Assembly (NCBI GenBank): GCA_905235085.1
Contig: CAJOKD010000002.1
Location: 62,001-126,000, forward strand
Direction of reading: 5' to 3'
DNA: 64,000 bases
DNA from: an uncultured Bacteroidales bacterium
Lineage (GTDB): Bacteria; Bacteroidota; Bacteroidia; Bacteroidales; UBA932
The notes beneath the pieces were generated by a model. That model had not been told where the DNA came from and did not search any database. It saw only the letters and a list, made by a program, of their open reading frames with translations. This document shows, piece by piece, positions 1 to 9,027 of the stretch (positions within the stretch are counted from its first letter, which is position 1; each line of letters opens with the position of its first letter). The position numbers and the translations under genes are program-made.

Positions 1-612
1 GCGGATCTCAGATTCCGTTCCCGCCGTTATAACAGCGGTTCATTGAGCTATGTCCTTCTCTGGAAGGTGTTCTATCAGTTCCAGACCACGAACCAGGTGA
101 CCGGAACCGGATATGCTCGCGGTATATTCCCTGCCTTTACGGCAGATGAAACCCTGCTGCTCCGGGCTGAGGCCAAGATCCTGCTCAAGCAGTTCGATTC
201 CGCCTGTGAGGACTTGAATCTCTGGGCGAACAACTTTTACGTGGTTTCTGAGGAAATCAAGATGACCCCAGCCAGCATCACCGAATTCGAGAACAGTATG
301 GACTACTACCTCTGGGATAAGCCGACGCAGAAGAAGCACCTGCATCCTGCCTTCGCGATTGACGCCGAAGGTTCCGTGCAGGAAAGCATGCTGCAGCTTT
401 GTCTCCGCTTCCACCGCGCTGAAAGGTGGGGCAACGGCGAACGCTGGTTTGATGTGAAGCGCTACGGTATTACTATCTACCGTCGTTTCTGCGATTCCAA
501 CGGCAATATCGACCGCATCGAGGATACGATGGATTATCGCGATCCTCGCCAGGCCGTCCAGGTCCCTCAGGAGTGTATCGATGCCGGTCTTCAGCCGAAT
601 CCACGTAACTAA
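1..612 (+). CDS. SusD/RagB-family outer-membrane lipoprotein, C-terminal part
   Basis: This is the last roughly 200 codons of a SusD-like glycan- or peptide-binding surface lipoprotein. The frame is open from the first base of the window, so the signal peptide and TPR-rich N-terminal half lie outside it. The C-terminal part has the usual SusD layout: a helix with LLLRAEAKILL, a hydrophilic loop region, and near the end ERWGNGERWFDVKRYG, the Trp/Asp-rich motif seen close to the C-terminus of most family members. SusD proteins cap a SusC TonB-dependent porin, which would be expected just upstream. The gene is followed after 17 bases by a zinc-metallohydrolase lipoprotein, so it heads the visible part of an operon. 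The family is clear; the ligand is not. Confidence 0.9.
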   Translation, partial: ADLRFRSRRYNSGSLSYVLLWKVFYQFQTTNQVTGTGYARGIFPAFTADETLLLRAEAKILLKQFDSACEDLNLWANNFYVVSEEIKMTPASITEFENSMDYYLWDKPTQKKHLHPAFAIDAEGSVQESMLQLCLRFHRAERWGNGERWFDVKRYGITIYRRFCDSNGNIDRIEDTMDYRDPRQAVQVPQECIDAGLQPNPRN

Positions 613-629
613 ATCAAGGAGGAACGATT

Positions 630-1550
630 ATGAAAAAATATATAGTTTTTGCACTGGTTTCCGCCCTGTTCGCCGTAGCGTTCTCTTCCTGCCGGAAGGA
701 TGAACCTCTCAGCAAGGACAGTATCATCACGATGGACGACTATATCCAGAATGACTTCGACAAGTGGCTGGAAGCGAATTACGTCAATCCTTACAACATC
801 GTTTTCAAGTACCGGTACCAGATTGATGAGTCGAACCGTACATACTATACGATTCCCGCCTCTTACGACTGTGCCATCATTATGGCCCATCTCGTGAAGT
901 ATCTCTGCATCGATTCGTATGACGAGGTCGCAGGCGTGAATTTCACCCGCCAGTACTTCCCGAAGATGTTCTTCATCATCGGGGAATGGGAGTACAACAA
1001 CAACGGTACGATGATCTTGGGTACGGCTGAAGGTGGAAAGAAGATCCTCCTCACGGGGGTCAACTGGATTCCAAAGGTGCTGGACGGAACGTTCAGTTCC
1101 AGCTATGATACCGCCCGGGGCTTGAACCACTACTATATCAAGACGATCCATCACGAGTTCACGCACATCCTGAACCAGACCAAGGACTTCCCGGTCGAGT
1201 TCAGCCAGATCACGCCGAACGACTATGTCTACAACGACTGGAGCAATGCACCGTACAATTCCGGTTATATGGAGAGGGGTTTCATCTCTTCATATGCCCA
1301 GCATTCCGACCGTGAAGATTTCGCTGAGATGATGTCCATCTACGTGACGAATACTCAGGAGCAGTGGGATAGCTGGATGGCGGATGCCGGTGATGCCGCT
1401 TACCTGATCACAGCAAAACTGGATCTTGTCAAGTCTTATATGCTAGGCACTTACGATATCAACATCGACCAGTTGAGGGCTACCATCCTGAGGCGTCAGG
1501 ATGAAGTGGCCGCCGGACAGGTCGACCTCACCTCTTTAACCATCAATTAA
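630..1550 (+). CDS. Substrate import-associated zinc metallohydrolase lipoprotein (HExxH)
   Basis: The 306-residue protein starts with a lipoprotein signal ending in FSSC (Cys21), so it should sit in the outer membrane or its periplasmic face. Residues 174-183 read HHEFTHILNQ, a HExxH zinc-binding and catalytic motif, and the stretch HSDREDFAEMMS about 50 residues later could supply a third, acidic zinc ligand. The layout fits the Bacteroidota family named substrate import-associated zinc metallohydrolase lipoprotein, whose genes lie next to SusC/SusD pairs. Here it follows a SusD gene by 17 bases and precedes a DUF4302 gene by 12. A peptidase-like activity on imported or surface-bound material is inferred from family and position; the substrate is unknown. 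Confidence 0.85.
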   Translation: MKKYIVFALVSALFAVAFSSCRKDEPLSKDSIITMDDYIQNDFDKWLEANYVNPYNIVFKYRYQIDESNRTYYTIPASYDCAIIMAHLVKYLCIDSYDEVAGVNFTRQYFPKMFFIIGEWEYNNNGTMILGTAEGGKKILLTGVNWIPKVLDGTFSSSYDTARGLNHYYIKTIHHEFTHILNQTKDFPVEFSQITPNDYVYNDWSNAPYNSGYMERGFISSYAQHSDREDFAEMMSIYVTNTQEQWDSWMADAGDAAYLITAKLDLVKSYMLGTYDINIDQLRATILRRQDEVAAGQVDLTSLTIN

Positions 1551-1562
1551 GGAATAAGCGAT

Positions 1563-2909
1563 ATGAAAAGAATATTATCATACGTTTTGACAGCGGTCGT
1601 GACCTCGATGTCCCTCGTCTCCTGCCTGTACCAGGAGGAAGACCTCTTCGAGAAGTCTTCTTCCCTTAGAATGGCTGAGACCCTGGTCGACATCCAGAAA
1701 GTGCTGACCGGTTCCAGCCAGGGATGGGTTATGTATTACTATCCGAACGGCGGCGCTGGTTTCAATGCCGGCACCCAGGGCATCGGAGGCTATGTCCTTA
1801 CGATGACCTTTACCGATTCCCAGGTCACGGCTTGGAATGAAAAGCTTACCGGTTCCGACACATCCCTCTATAAGTTGACTAACGATGACGGTCCCGTCCT
1901 TGCTTTCGACTCGTTCAACACCAGCCTGCACTATTTCGCCACTCCTTCCGGATCAAGCAATAATCTTTACGGAGAGACCGGCAATTACCAGGCGTACAAG
2001 GGGGATTTCGAGTTCCTCGTCCTCAAGCACAGCCCTGAGGAGATCATCCTGAAGGGGAAACGTTCCCTGAACTATTACAAGATGTATCCGCTTACCGTTT
2101 CTCCCGAGGAGTATGTTTCCAAGACCGTGGAGACGAGCGAACTGGTCTTTATGAGTTCCTTCGACGGGCCTTTCAATGGCCAGCCGGCACACATCACTCT
2201 CGACCTGAACGCCCGTCAGGCTACGATTACGTTGAACGGGGATGAGGACAACGCCAAGACTGTCGCCTACAATTTCACTCCGGAAGGAATCCGTTTCTAC
2301 AAGGATGTGAAGATAGGTGACAACACGTTCTCTTCGTTCAAGTTCGACAGGGACAAAGCGACGCTGACTTCCACGGAGTACCCGGATTTCGTCCTGCAGG
2401 GATCGCTTCCGGAAGGATGGAGTTCCTATTCTTCCTTCCTGGGAACCTGGACGCTCAATTTCAACAATGGTGCGACGCTTTCCGGCGTGCAATTCAAGGA
2501 GGATGTCCCAGGGAAGTCGATTCTGATCGGCGGCCTGCACGACAAATTTGATGTCTTCGCGGAGTATGACCTCGGAACGGGAACGATTTCCATCCGGACC
2601 CAGCACGTCGCGGAGGATCCCGAATCGGGCTACTATGTCCTGATGGGATGCCGCTCCATTGCCACCGGATACTACTCTTTCTCACAGTCTTACGGTATGC
2701 AGGGTGTGCTTTCAGACATTAACGGCGTTACGACCATTACCCTGTCGGATAACGGAAAATGGGCCAGGGGGACCGACTCCTTCGGTCTGTATTTCCTGTC
2801 CAGGAGATCATATTCCACCTCCGACCGTGTGGGTTATGTTTCGGAAGACTGGTTCTGGAAGAGCGGAGCACATACCCTTCAGTATCTTACTTCATTCGTT
2901 CGTCAATAA
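1563..2909 (+). CDS. DUF4302-type lipoprotein
   Basis: The 448-residue protein has a short lipoprotein signal ending near LVSCLYQEED, then a region (about residues 25-110) with SSQGWVMYYYPNGG and YVLTMTF, which I recognise as typical of DUF4302 proteins. The rest is rich in beta-strand-forming residues and aromatic amino acids and shows no catalytic motif. In Bacteroidota this family is found beside SusCD genes and the HExxH lipoprotein, as here. It is probably an exposed binding or accessory lipoprotein of the uptake system. Its stop codon directly abuts the next start codon, so the two are likely translated together. The biochemical role is unknown. Confidence 0.75.
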   Translation: MKRILSYVLTAVVTSMSLVSCLYQEEDLFEKSSSLRMAETLVDIQKVLTGSSQGWVMYYYPNGGAGFNAGTQGIGGYVLTMTFTDSQVTAWNEKLTGSDTSLYKLTNDDGPVLAFDSFNTSLHYFATPSGSSNNLYGETGNYQAYKGDFEFLVLKHSPEEIILKGKRSLNYYKMYPLTVSPEEYVSKTVETSELVFMSSFDGPFNGQPAHITLDLNARQATITLNGDEDNAKTVAYNFTPEGIRFYKDVKIGDNTFSSFKFDRDKATLTSTEYPDFVLQGSLPEGWSSYSSFLGTWTLNFNNGATLSGVQFKEDVPGKSILIGGLHDKFDVFAEYDLGTGTISIRTQHVAEDPESGYYVLMGCRSIATGYYSFSQSYGMQGVLSDINGVTTITLSDNGKWARGTDSFGLYFLSRRSYSTSDRVGYVSEDWFWKSGAHTLQYLTSFVRQ

Positions 2910-4409
2910 ATGAAGCCTATGAAAAAGTATTTATTTATCTTATTGGTCGGGGCCGCCTTGCTGGCGGTCGCCTGCCAGGAGGAAAAGATTACTTACGAGA
3001 TCCACGACAACATCACTGTCGTAAGCCAGAATCTTATTTTCCAGCCACAGGGTGGTTCCGGAGAAGTTGTCGTCGAAGCGGAATCTCCCGTGTCGGCCTC
3101 TGCAGACCGTCCTTGGTGCAACGTAACTGCCAACGGGATGACCGTTACCGTAACGGTCCCTGAATGGACAGGTAAGGAAAGCCGGTATGCCAAGATTACC
3201 ATCAAATCAGGTCAGGAGACGATTTCGTTGACGGCCCAGCAGTTCGGCGAGGTAATCGGCGGTCTGGATATGACTGATGTCACCTCTCCGGCCGAGGGCT
3301 CAGTCAAGGAATTCAAATATGTCTCCAATCTGCCGGTCAGTATGGTTTCAAACGAAAGCTGGATCCATATCGCAATCGATGAGGAACGCCAGGTCGTCAA
3401 GATTACGATCGATAAGAATACGGAACCGGGGACCCGTGCTGGTGTCGTTAATTATACGATCGGCGGTCATTCCGGGACGTTCAACGTCCTCCAGTATCCG
3501 GTAACGATCCTTGTCCAGGACGGCTGGACAGCTACCGTCGTCGACGGTGGATACGAGCATCCTAAACAGTTCGACGTCATCTCGATGCAGGCTACTGATC
3601 CAACCGAGAAATTCGTCTGGGCGGTTGTCGACAAGTCCAAAGTGACGGATGTGGCGGATTATGCTTTCTCCGTCGTTGCTGTCGAGAAGAAGAATGAGAT
3701 TATGGCCAAGGTGGAAAGCGGCCAGATTGCATCATTCGCCGAAGGCCTTTCCTCCGGGAGCCTGACGGAAAAAATCTACGATCTGGATTTCACGTCTGAT
3801 GCTTATGCCATATTCGTCGGATACGGTGACAACGGTTATGTGACAGGCCGATGGGGGTATGTCGATCTTTCCATCGACGACCGTCAGCCGATGTATTACA
3901 AGTGGATAGGCAGCTGGAACGTGCCTCGCGGATCCGAAGTGGACACCTGGGTCGTTGAAGCAGGAGAGAATGAAAAGAATGTCAAGGTCTCCGGCTTCGG
4001 CGGAATGGATGCGACAACCTATGCCAGCGGTGCCTTGGTCGCGGTTGTGGACTATGATGCGGAGACAGGAGAACTGGTCTTCAAGGTCTATGAGAACACG
4101 GCTGTTTCCTGGAATCATTCCACATACGGAAAGATGAACGGCTTATTGAGCGGACAGTATACGAACGTTGCAGGCAAGACATACTACAGCTCCGGTATCG
4201 GAACTGTCATCTGCCGTGCCGCGATATCCGAGGACTTGAAGACTGCAACCATTACTCCTGGAACGGTTACTTCCGGCGGTGCTCCGGCAACGTTCTCCTG
4301 CATCCGCTGGTATGGTCGTTACACGAAGGCGGACGGAAGCCGTAGCGGTGTATCGTGGAACGGTACAGACACGGCGATTCCTACCACGATGACCAAAGTG
4401 ACGGAGTAA
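2910..4409 (+). CDS. BACON-domain lipoprotein
   Basis: This 499-residue protein is the last gene of the operon. The ATG at 2910 follows the previous stop without a gap; an alternative ATG at 2919 (MKKYLF) gives a more usual signal peptide, and the lipobox is LLAVAC. Residues from about 30 to 205 contain two repeats ending in patterns such as SQNLIFQPQGGSGEVVVEA and NESWIHIAID, which match BACON domains, thought to bind carbohydrate or mucin or to act as spacers. The remaining 290 residues are a beta-rich region without recognisable catalytic residues. Position at the end of a SusD operon suggests a surface binding protein in the place of SusE/SusF. A strong palindromic terminator follows. Confidence 0.75.
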   Translation: MKPMKKYLFILLVGAALLAVACQEEKITYEIHDNITVVSQNLIFQPQGGSGEVVVEAESPVSASADRPWCNVTANGMTVTVTVPEWTGKESRYAKITIKSGQETISLTAQQFGEVIGGLDMTDVTSPAEGSVKEFKYVSNLPVSMVSNESWIHIAIDEERQVVKITIDKNTEPGTRAGVVNYTIGGHSGTFNVLQYPVTILVQDGWTATVVDGGYEHPKQFDVISMQATDPTEKFVWAVVDKSKVTDVADYAFSVVAVEKKNEIMAKVESGQIASFAEGLSSGSLTEKIYDLDFTSDAYAIFVGYGDNGYVTGRWGYVDLSIDDRQPMYYKWIGSWNVPRGSEVDTWVVEAGENEKNVKVSGFGGMDATTYASGALVAVVDYDAETGELVFKVYENTAVSWNHSTYGKMNGLLSGQYTNVAGKTYYSSGIGTVICRAAISEDLKTATITPGTVTSGGAPATFSCIRWYGRYTKADGSRSGVSWNGTDTAIPTTMTKVTE

Positions 4410-4430
4410 TTTCCCTTGTGATCCTTTGAT

Positions 4431-4477
4431 GAGGATGACCAAAAAGTCTAGACTTTTTGGTCATCCTCCTTTTTTTT
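4431..4477 (+). terminator. Terminator with 38-base perfect palindrome
   Basis: Bases 4431-4468 form a perfect palindrome (18-base arms GAGGATGACCAAAAAGTC around a central TA). It is followed after one C by eight T residues at 4470-4477. It lies 22 bases after the stop of the BACON lipoprotein gene and is a good rho-independent terminator for that operon. Confidence 0.85.
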
Positions 4478-4553
4478 GTTCCCGATGTAGGATTGGGTTC
4501 AGACGCTGCACTCAAGGGTGCGCCCAAATGGACCCTTAGGCGAGAAAAGGGGT

Positions 4554-4596
4554 ATAAAAAACACGAAACCGCCCCGGAGGCTTCTCTGAGGCGGTT
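4554..4596 (-). terminator. Terminator downstream of tRNA-Arg
   Basis: Read on the minus strand, AACCGCC (4590-4596) pairs with GGCGGTT (4567-4573) and is followed by TCGTGTTTTTTAT. It begins 14 bases beyond the 3' end of the tRNA and probably terminates the tRNA transcript. Confidence 0.75.
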
Positions 4597-4610
4597 GGGG
4601 TTGTTCCAGG

Positions 4611-4684
4611 TGATTCCGTTGGGATTCGAACCCAAGACCCACAGCTTAGAAGGCTGTTGCTCTATCCAGCTGAGCTACGGAACC
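4611..4684 (-). tRNA. tRNA-Arg (anticodon TCT)
   Basis: The minus strand gives a 74-base cloverleaf. The acceptor stem GGTTCCG pairs with CGGAATC with one G-U pair, and the discriminator is A. The anticodon stem ACAGC/GCTGT encloses the loop CTTCTAA, so the anticodon is TCT, reading AGA/AGG. The T-loop contains GGTTCGAATCC. The 3' CCA is not encoded: the sequence continues CCTGG. Confidence 0.95.
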
Positions 4685-4694
4685 AAACGGGCTG

Positions 4695-4702
4695 CAAATA
4701 TA
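4695..4702 (-). promoter_or_regulatory. -7 box of the tRNA-Arg promoter
   Basis: On the minus strand TATATTTG matches the Bacteroidota -7 consensus TAnnTTTG and ends 10 bases before the tRNA 5' end. No convincing -33 TTTG was found at the expected spacing. Confidence 0.6.
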
Positions 4703-4764
4703 CGTATTTTCCGATGATTAATTACTATGTTCGCATATTAAAAATGAGTTGGATTCTCAAAAGG
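4703..4764 (+). repeat. Decayed partial copy of the GH29 gene 5' region
   Basis: Bases 4703-4745 match 9956-9998 with three differences, running across the start codon of the intact GH29 gene. Bases 4747-4764 are identical to 18 bases of its coding sequence at 10087-10104. The two matches are collinear but lack the 88 bases between them. The copy no longer has a start codon and encodes nothing visible. It fills the gap between the tRNA promoter and the TonB receptor gene. Confidence 0.8.
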
Positions 4765-4789
4765 GAGATGGGCAACGCCGGCCATCGAT

Positions 4790-6859
4790 TCAATCCAAGC
4801 GGCCGATAGTCAATCTGTAACTGACGGAAGGCATGATTGGGAACAACGAAAGCTGTTTCCATTGCCGATTGTCATTGTCCAGGAATATGGCGGACGGGTT
4901 GTGCCGGTTGAGCGCGTTGAAGATCCCCAGGTTCAGTCTGTGGTCGTATATGCCTCTTCCCCAGTGGACATAGGTACCTAGATCCAGCCTGATATAGGAC
5001 GGGTGGCGGTAACTGTTGAACTGTCCATAGTAATCAAGATTGGGAGTCCTGCCTCCCCAAGGGAAGGAAATGGAATAAACTCCGGATTTTACACTCTCAT
5101 TGTGACCGCTTTGGAAAGTAAAGAATCCAGTCAGACCGAATACCGACCTTTCAGTCTTAATAACTTTGCCTTCCAGTTGGATATTTAGGATATGAGGACG
5201 GTCAAACTGGGAGGGGAAGCGCAAGCCCCCGTTCAAATCAGGGAAATAACGGTCTGTCTTTGAGAGAGTGTAAGAAAGGTTTGCAGACAACCATGGATGG
5301 GTGAAAGAGTATCTGGATTCAAGTCCGTACGATTTGCCGGATCCGCAGGAGAGACTGTTTTCCCAGCCGGCTCTGGCTGCTGCATCGAAATAACGCAGCG
5401 ATCCTGGATAATATACCAGGTTGTCGTATAGTTTGTAATATCCTCCGATAGTCAAAGCATGGAGGCCTTTCTTCAATGACCCCTCAAGGACGCCCTGCCA
5501 GGATGATTCCGGCCGTATCTTGCGGTTTGCCGGGACATAGTAATCCAGTGACCAGCCGACCGGGAGCCCTTCAATCAGATGGTAGTACTGGTACAGGCGG
5601 TCCAGGGACATATTGAAGCCGAGGCCCGAAGCAAAGTTCAAAGATGCTCCGATGCTGGCTTCCGGCAATATGAGTCCGTTGAAATAATTTACACGTCCCA
5701 TCCCTTTGGCCGATAAGACCGAGGAGGCGTCCCATCTGGCCTGATACCAGGCGGAGGCCAGGAAGTGCCTGCTATCGCTGGAGAGGGGGACGTTGGACAG
5801 GAAATCGCCCAGATAAGATGCAGGAGAAAAGAATACATAGCCGGTTTTATAACCAATGCTGTGCTTGAATGGAGTTCCGGTGTCGTATTCAAACTTTCCT
5901 GTAGTGGTGATCTCCCGCAACGTCGAGACGACCGCAAGCATCTCGCGGGAATAGTAGTCCTGGCGTTTCTGATGCTGGGAGTTGGAGAAAACGCTGTAAG
6001 CTGTGTTTCCGGAATATGTCCAGCCTTTCCCCAGATCAGTGTTGTAGCACAGGTTCAGGAAACCGTCTCCCCAAGCCAGATTGTCAGTCCTGCTGTACGA
6101 ATAATCATAGGCAAACAGATAGTCGTCGTGGGTACGGAAATACGAGAGCGAAATCGAAGAACGGTTGCCTGTCTTCCAATACAGTTTGGCAAACAAGTCA
6201 TATATGGAGGCGTGGATCTCAGTGGGGAAAGAGACGCCGTCATTCCAGGATGATACTTTGCGGGCGGCATTGTACAACGGACCAAGCGGGGAGTAACTCG
6301 CACTGAGTGTGAAAGACAAATTGTCCTTTACAAGAGGGATCGAGGCCTGTCCGCTCAATAAGAACGGGGAGACAGAAATACTCTCAGCCGCCTTGTTGAG
6401 ATATCCATCCTTGGTTTTGACTTGCAGGAAGGATGAAAGCATATTTGAGTGCTCGCCATTGAAGTTCCCGCTGTAGAAGGTGGCCGAAGAAACGACATCT
6501 TGTGGAAAGGAAGTGCTGATTCCCAGCAGATGGCTGTTGGCATAAAGCCTTACGCCGTCTACTTCAACCAGGTTGTTGCCGTGGTTGCCGCCTCGGACAT
6601 AGTAGGCCGAACTGCCTTCCAGGCCGGTGCTTACGCCAGTCTGGGTCTGGATATACTTTACTAAGTCCCCTTCTCCCACAGGAGAAACAAGTTGTGAGAC
6701 ACTTGCAAGGTCCAGCGATACGTTAGTCAGCGACTTGTGGGAATGGTGGGATCGGATCAGCGAACTGGCCAGGGTATCAGTCTTCTCTGTAACCTGGGAA
6801 TAACACGGTAGAGAGACCAGGAGCGAGAACAAGTGAAGAATCTTGAATCGTGTTCTCAT
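4790..6859 (-). CDS. TonB-dependent outer-membrane receptor
   Basis: The 689-residue protein has an N-terminal signal ending near LPCYSQ, then a plug domain (about residues 50-160) with VSPVGEGDLVKYIQTQTGV, SSAYYVRGGNHGNNLVEVDG and LSSFLQVKTKDG. The rest consists of alternating aromatic strands of a 22-strand barrel. It lacks the N-terminal carboxypeptidase-regulatory-like domain common in SusC and is about 300 residues shorter than SusC, so it is a classic receptor rather than a SusC porin. Its start overlaps the DUF4249 stop in ATGA, a pairing common in Bacteroidota. With the C10 peptidase gene first in the same operon, a peptide, haem or metal ligand is plausible but unproven. Confidence 0.85.
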   Translation of the reverse strand: MRTRFKILHLFSLLVSLPCYSQVTEKTDTLASSLIRSHHSHKSLTNVSLDLASVSQLVSPVGEGDLVKYIQTQTGVSTGLEGSSAYYVRGGNHGNNLVEVDGVRLYANSHLLGISTSFPQDVVSSATFYSGNFNGEHSNMLSSFLQVKTKDGYLNKAAESISVSPFLLSGQASIPLVKDNLSFTLSASYSPLGPLYNAARKVSSWNDGVSFPTEIHASIYDLFAKLYWKTGNRSSISLSYFRTHDDYLFAYDYSYSRTDNLAWGDGFLNLCYNTDLGKGWTYSGNTAYSVFSNSQHQKRQDYYSREMLAVVSTLREITTTGKFEYDTGTPFKHSIGYKTGYVFFSPASYLGDFLSNVPLSSDSRHFLASAWYQARWDASSVLSAKGMGRVNYFNGLILPEASIGASLNFASGLGFNMSLDRLYQYYHLIEGLPVGWSLDYYVPANRKIRPESSWQGVLEGSLKKGLHALTIGGYYKLYDNLVYYPGSLRYFDAAARAGWENSLSCGSGKSYGLESRYSFTHPWLSANLSYTLSKTDRYFPDLNGGLRFPSQFDRPHILNIQLEGKVIKTERSVFGLTGFFTFQSGHNESVKSGVYSISFPWGGRTPNLDYYGQFNSYRHPSYIRLDLGTYVHWGRGIYDHRLNLGIFNALNRHNPSAIFLDNDNRQWKQLSLFPIMPSVSYRLTIGRLD

Positions 6860-7779
6860 AACCGGTCCATTTTACAGGAAACATAGGCGCCGAATATTCC
6901 GGTCCCGCCTTGGATGTTAGTGTAGTAGTTGTTGTGGTCATAGACCTCGAACCAACTATCAGCATCTTTTTTTATCAGGTCTCCTCCACCTTGTATGAAA
7001 TCCAGAGTAGCAGTTTCCTTTAGAATGCGGTCAAGTTCTTCCGAGACGCAGATAGCGTGCAGTTCGTTTCTCTCCGGATATTCCAGAAAAAACTTGCTGG
7101 AAGAATACGGGAATACGGAGAATGAAGCATCATCCTCATTGATGTCCAGCCTGAGGAATCTATAGCGCATATATGTTCCTGAGCCGTTGGAATAATATGC
7201 AGACAGTTCACGGTTGATTAGGTTGAAGCTATCCGTGCCTGGATAATTACAGGCAATCTCATCTGCGGTATGTGATGTGGACATCAGAGGGTCGAAGTCG
7301 GAGGGTGCGAGATATGTTCCCCACATCCACAAGGGGTTCGGGCTCTTTTTCTGTACTCTGACCTGTGAGCAATATGGACTGTCCCATGCCCCTTTCCCTG
7401 ATTGATAAGTCATCTCAGCAGCAGTAGGGAAAGTAGTCTTTGCCGTGAGCGTGGTCTGGCTGTCTATCCGGATGGTCAGCAGATACTCGTGTCCGGGAAC
7501 CGGAGTGAAGTCAATATGGCCGGAGAACAGATTGTTCTCATAAGGGGAGAAACCATATTGGGTTCCTCCGGAAGTTAGGTCGCTGATACTTGCCTCAAAA
7601 TCAGTAAGAGGCGGGAACGCCGTCTTAGTACTGACCCTAAGGTTCTGCTGAGGGCTCTCTGTCAGTAAGCATTCAACTACATAAAAGGAATCATCTCCCA
7701 CCATCTCGATATTTTCAACACAAGATGGGACTACTGTCAGAATCAAAGTGAATATTATGGGCGGCAAACAGGATTTCAT
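6856..7779 (-). CDS. DUF4249 lipoprotein
   Basis: The 307-residue protein has a lipoprotein signal with Cys20 in VVPSC, followed by the DUF4249 pattern: ENIEMVGDDSFYVVECLLTE near residues 22-41, a middle beta-sandwich, and a C-terminal NYYTNIQGGTGIFGAYVS typical of the family. DUF4249 genes are usually paired with a TonB-dependent receptor, and here the start and stop codons overlap on both sides (ATGA with the C10 gene before it and the receptor after it). It is probably the surface partner of the receptor. Its ligand and mechanism are not known. Confidence 0.85.
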   Translation of the reverse strand: MKSCLPPIIFTLILTVVPSCVENIEMVGDDSFYVVECLLTESPQQNLRVSTKTAFPPLTDFEASISDLTSGGTQYGFSPYENNLFSGHIDFTPVPGHEYLLTIRIDSQTTLTAKTTFPTAAEMTYQSGKGAWDSPYCSQVRVQKKSPNPLWMWGTYLAPSDFDPLMSTSHTADEIACNYPGTDSFNLINRELSAYYSNGSGTYMRYRFLRLDINEDDASFSVFPYSSSKFFLEYPERNELHAICVSEELDRILKETATLDFIQGGGDLIKKDADSWFEVYDHNNYYTNIQGGTGIFGAYVSCKMDRL

Positions 7780-8996
7780 GGACGTATGCCGGTAATTGCG
7801 CCGATAGAATAATAAAAGTCGTACTCTCCGGTAGAGGAATATCCCATAGTAGGATCCGGAAAGAGCGGGCCTTGAGTGGTAGCATAGATATTGGTATAGT
7901 AATAACCGTCACCGATTCCTCCCCATCCAAAGTTGCACAAGACATAATAGAAAACTTCTATGTTTGATTCAACGATTTCTCCATCATACCCATATGCAGT
8001 AACCTGTCTTTCTCTTTTTAGTAAACCGTGTCCTAACCATGCATGTCCTCCTCCAGATGGGGAGATTTGCCCACGAATGATTATTGGATATCCCGATTGC
8101 AGGTCCTGGATAGATGAATGTGTGAACCAGTTAAAGGAACCGCCTTGTGAATAACCAAAATTCTGGAGAGTTTGTGGGATGTTCAAGGATGATGCACCAC
8201 TGCCAGAAGGATGATATGAGACATTAAGGTTCGAAGGGAGACCCAGTTGTTGTAACAATCGCCCAACATAATACTCCCCATTTGGAGCAGTGGCGGCGGA
8301 GTTTGCTCTCATCGCAGTCCAATCAAAAGAATATGACCCGTAAGACGAAGGATAACCATACATAGACATAAGTTGGGCAGTTGCTACGGGGACACATCCG
8401 GCTGGGCAATGGAAACTGGCGGAGTCGGGGCAGTAGTAGTTAAACTGGTCTTTTATGTATTTATTCCCTTGGCGCCATTTAACTTGACAGTATCCTGTGT
8501 TGGGTGCATAATAGGTCGAAGTCCATTCTCCATACTCGTAGTGATCAATGGAATCAACACATGAAGGCTCGGATGCAAAAGCTTCGAGATTAGAAAGTGT
8601 AATGAGAAGGCCAGGGTTGTCGATTATCATGTCTTGCTTGATATTCCCGGATAAAGAGAATCCTAATACTCCTTTACGAGGATCATTTGAAATAATGACA
8701 AAACCGAGAGAATCGGAGAAGTTTATATAGTACAAACTATTCTTCGATTTCAGTGATTTCTTCCAAGTGGAGGAAATCACTCTCTTCTTTTGCTCCGAGC
8801 GAGTCAGAATAGGGTTGATATCGTGTAAAAAGCCCTGAGCTTCTTGTATGACTTCATCGTAAGAGAGGATGTGTTTAGGAGTAGTGATAACCTCTGGGCC
8901 TATATTGAATATCTCTTGGGGATCATCATCTGGTTCACAACTCCAGAAATACGGAAGGATACTCAACAAGAGTAAAATGGGCAGTTTTTTTTTCAT
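7776..8996 (-). CDS. C10-family cysteine peptidase (streptopain-like) lipoprotein
   Basis: The 406-residue protein is an exported papain-fold peptidase of MEROPS family C10. Residues 1-20 form a lipoprotein signal ending in FWSC. Residues 35-150 resemble the inhibitory prodomain, and the catalytic domain follows. The nucleophile is Cys201 in CPAGCVPVATAQLMSMYGYP. The catalytic His is likely His318 in GGGHAWLGHG, and the oxyanion or Trp region is NFGWGGIGDGYY near residue 355. Bacteroides and Prevotella C10 enzymes cleave host or dietary proteins at the surface. It is the first gene of a three-gene operon with DUF4249 and a TonB receptor, which suggests coupling of proteolysis to uptake; that link is inference. 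Confidence 0.88.
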   Translation of the reverse strand: MKKKLPILLLLSILPYFWSCEPDDDPQEIFNIGPEVITTPKHILSYDEVIQEAQGFLHDINPILTRSEQKKRVISSTWKKSLKSKNSLYYINFSDSLGFVIISNDPRKGVLGFSLSGNIKQDMIIDNPGLLITLSNLEAFASEPSCVDSIDHYEYGEWTSTYYAPNTGYCQVKWRQGNKYIKDQFNYYCPDSASFHCPAGCVPVATAQLMSMYGYPSSYGSYSFDWTAMRANSAATAPNGEYYVGRLLQQLGLPSNLNVSYHPSGSGASSLNIPQTLQNFGYSQGGSFNWFTHSSIQDLQSGYPIIIRGQISPSGGGHAWLGHGLLKRERQVTAYGYDGEIVESNIEVFYYVLCNFGWGGIGDGYYYTNIYATTQGPLFPDPTMGYSSTGEYDFYYSIGAITGIRP

Positions 8997-9027
8997 ATGA
9001 TGAGGATGTTTAAGTTCTTGATGTAGT

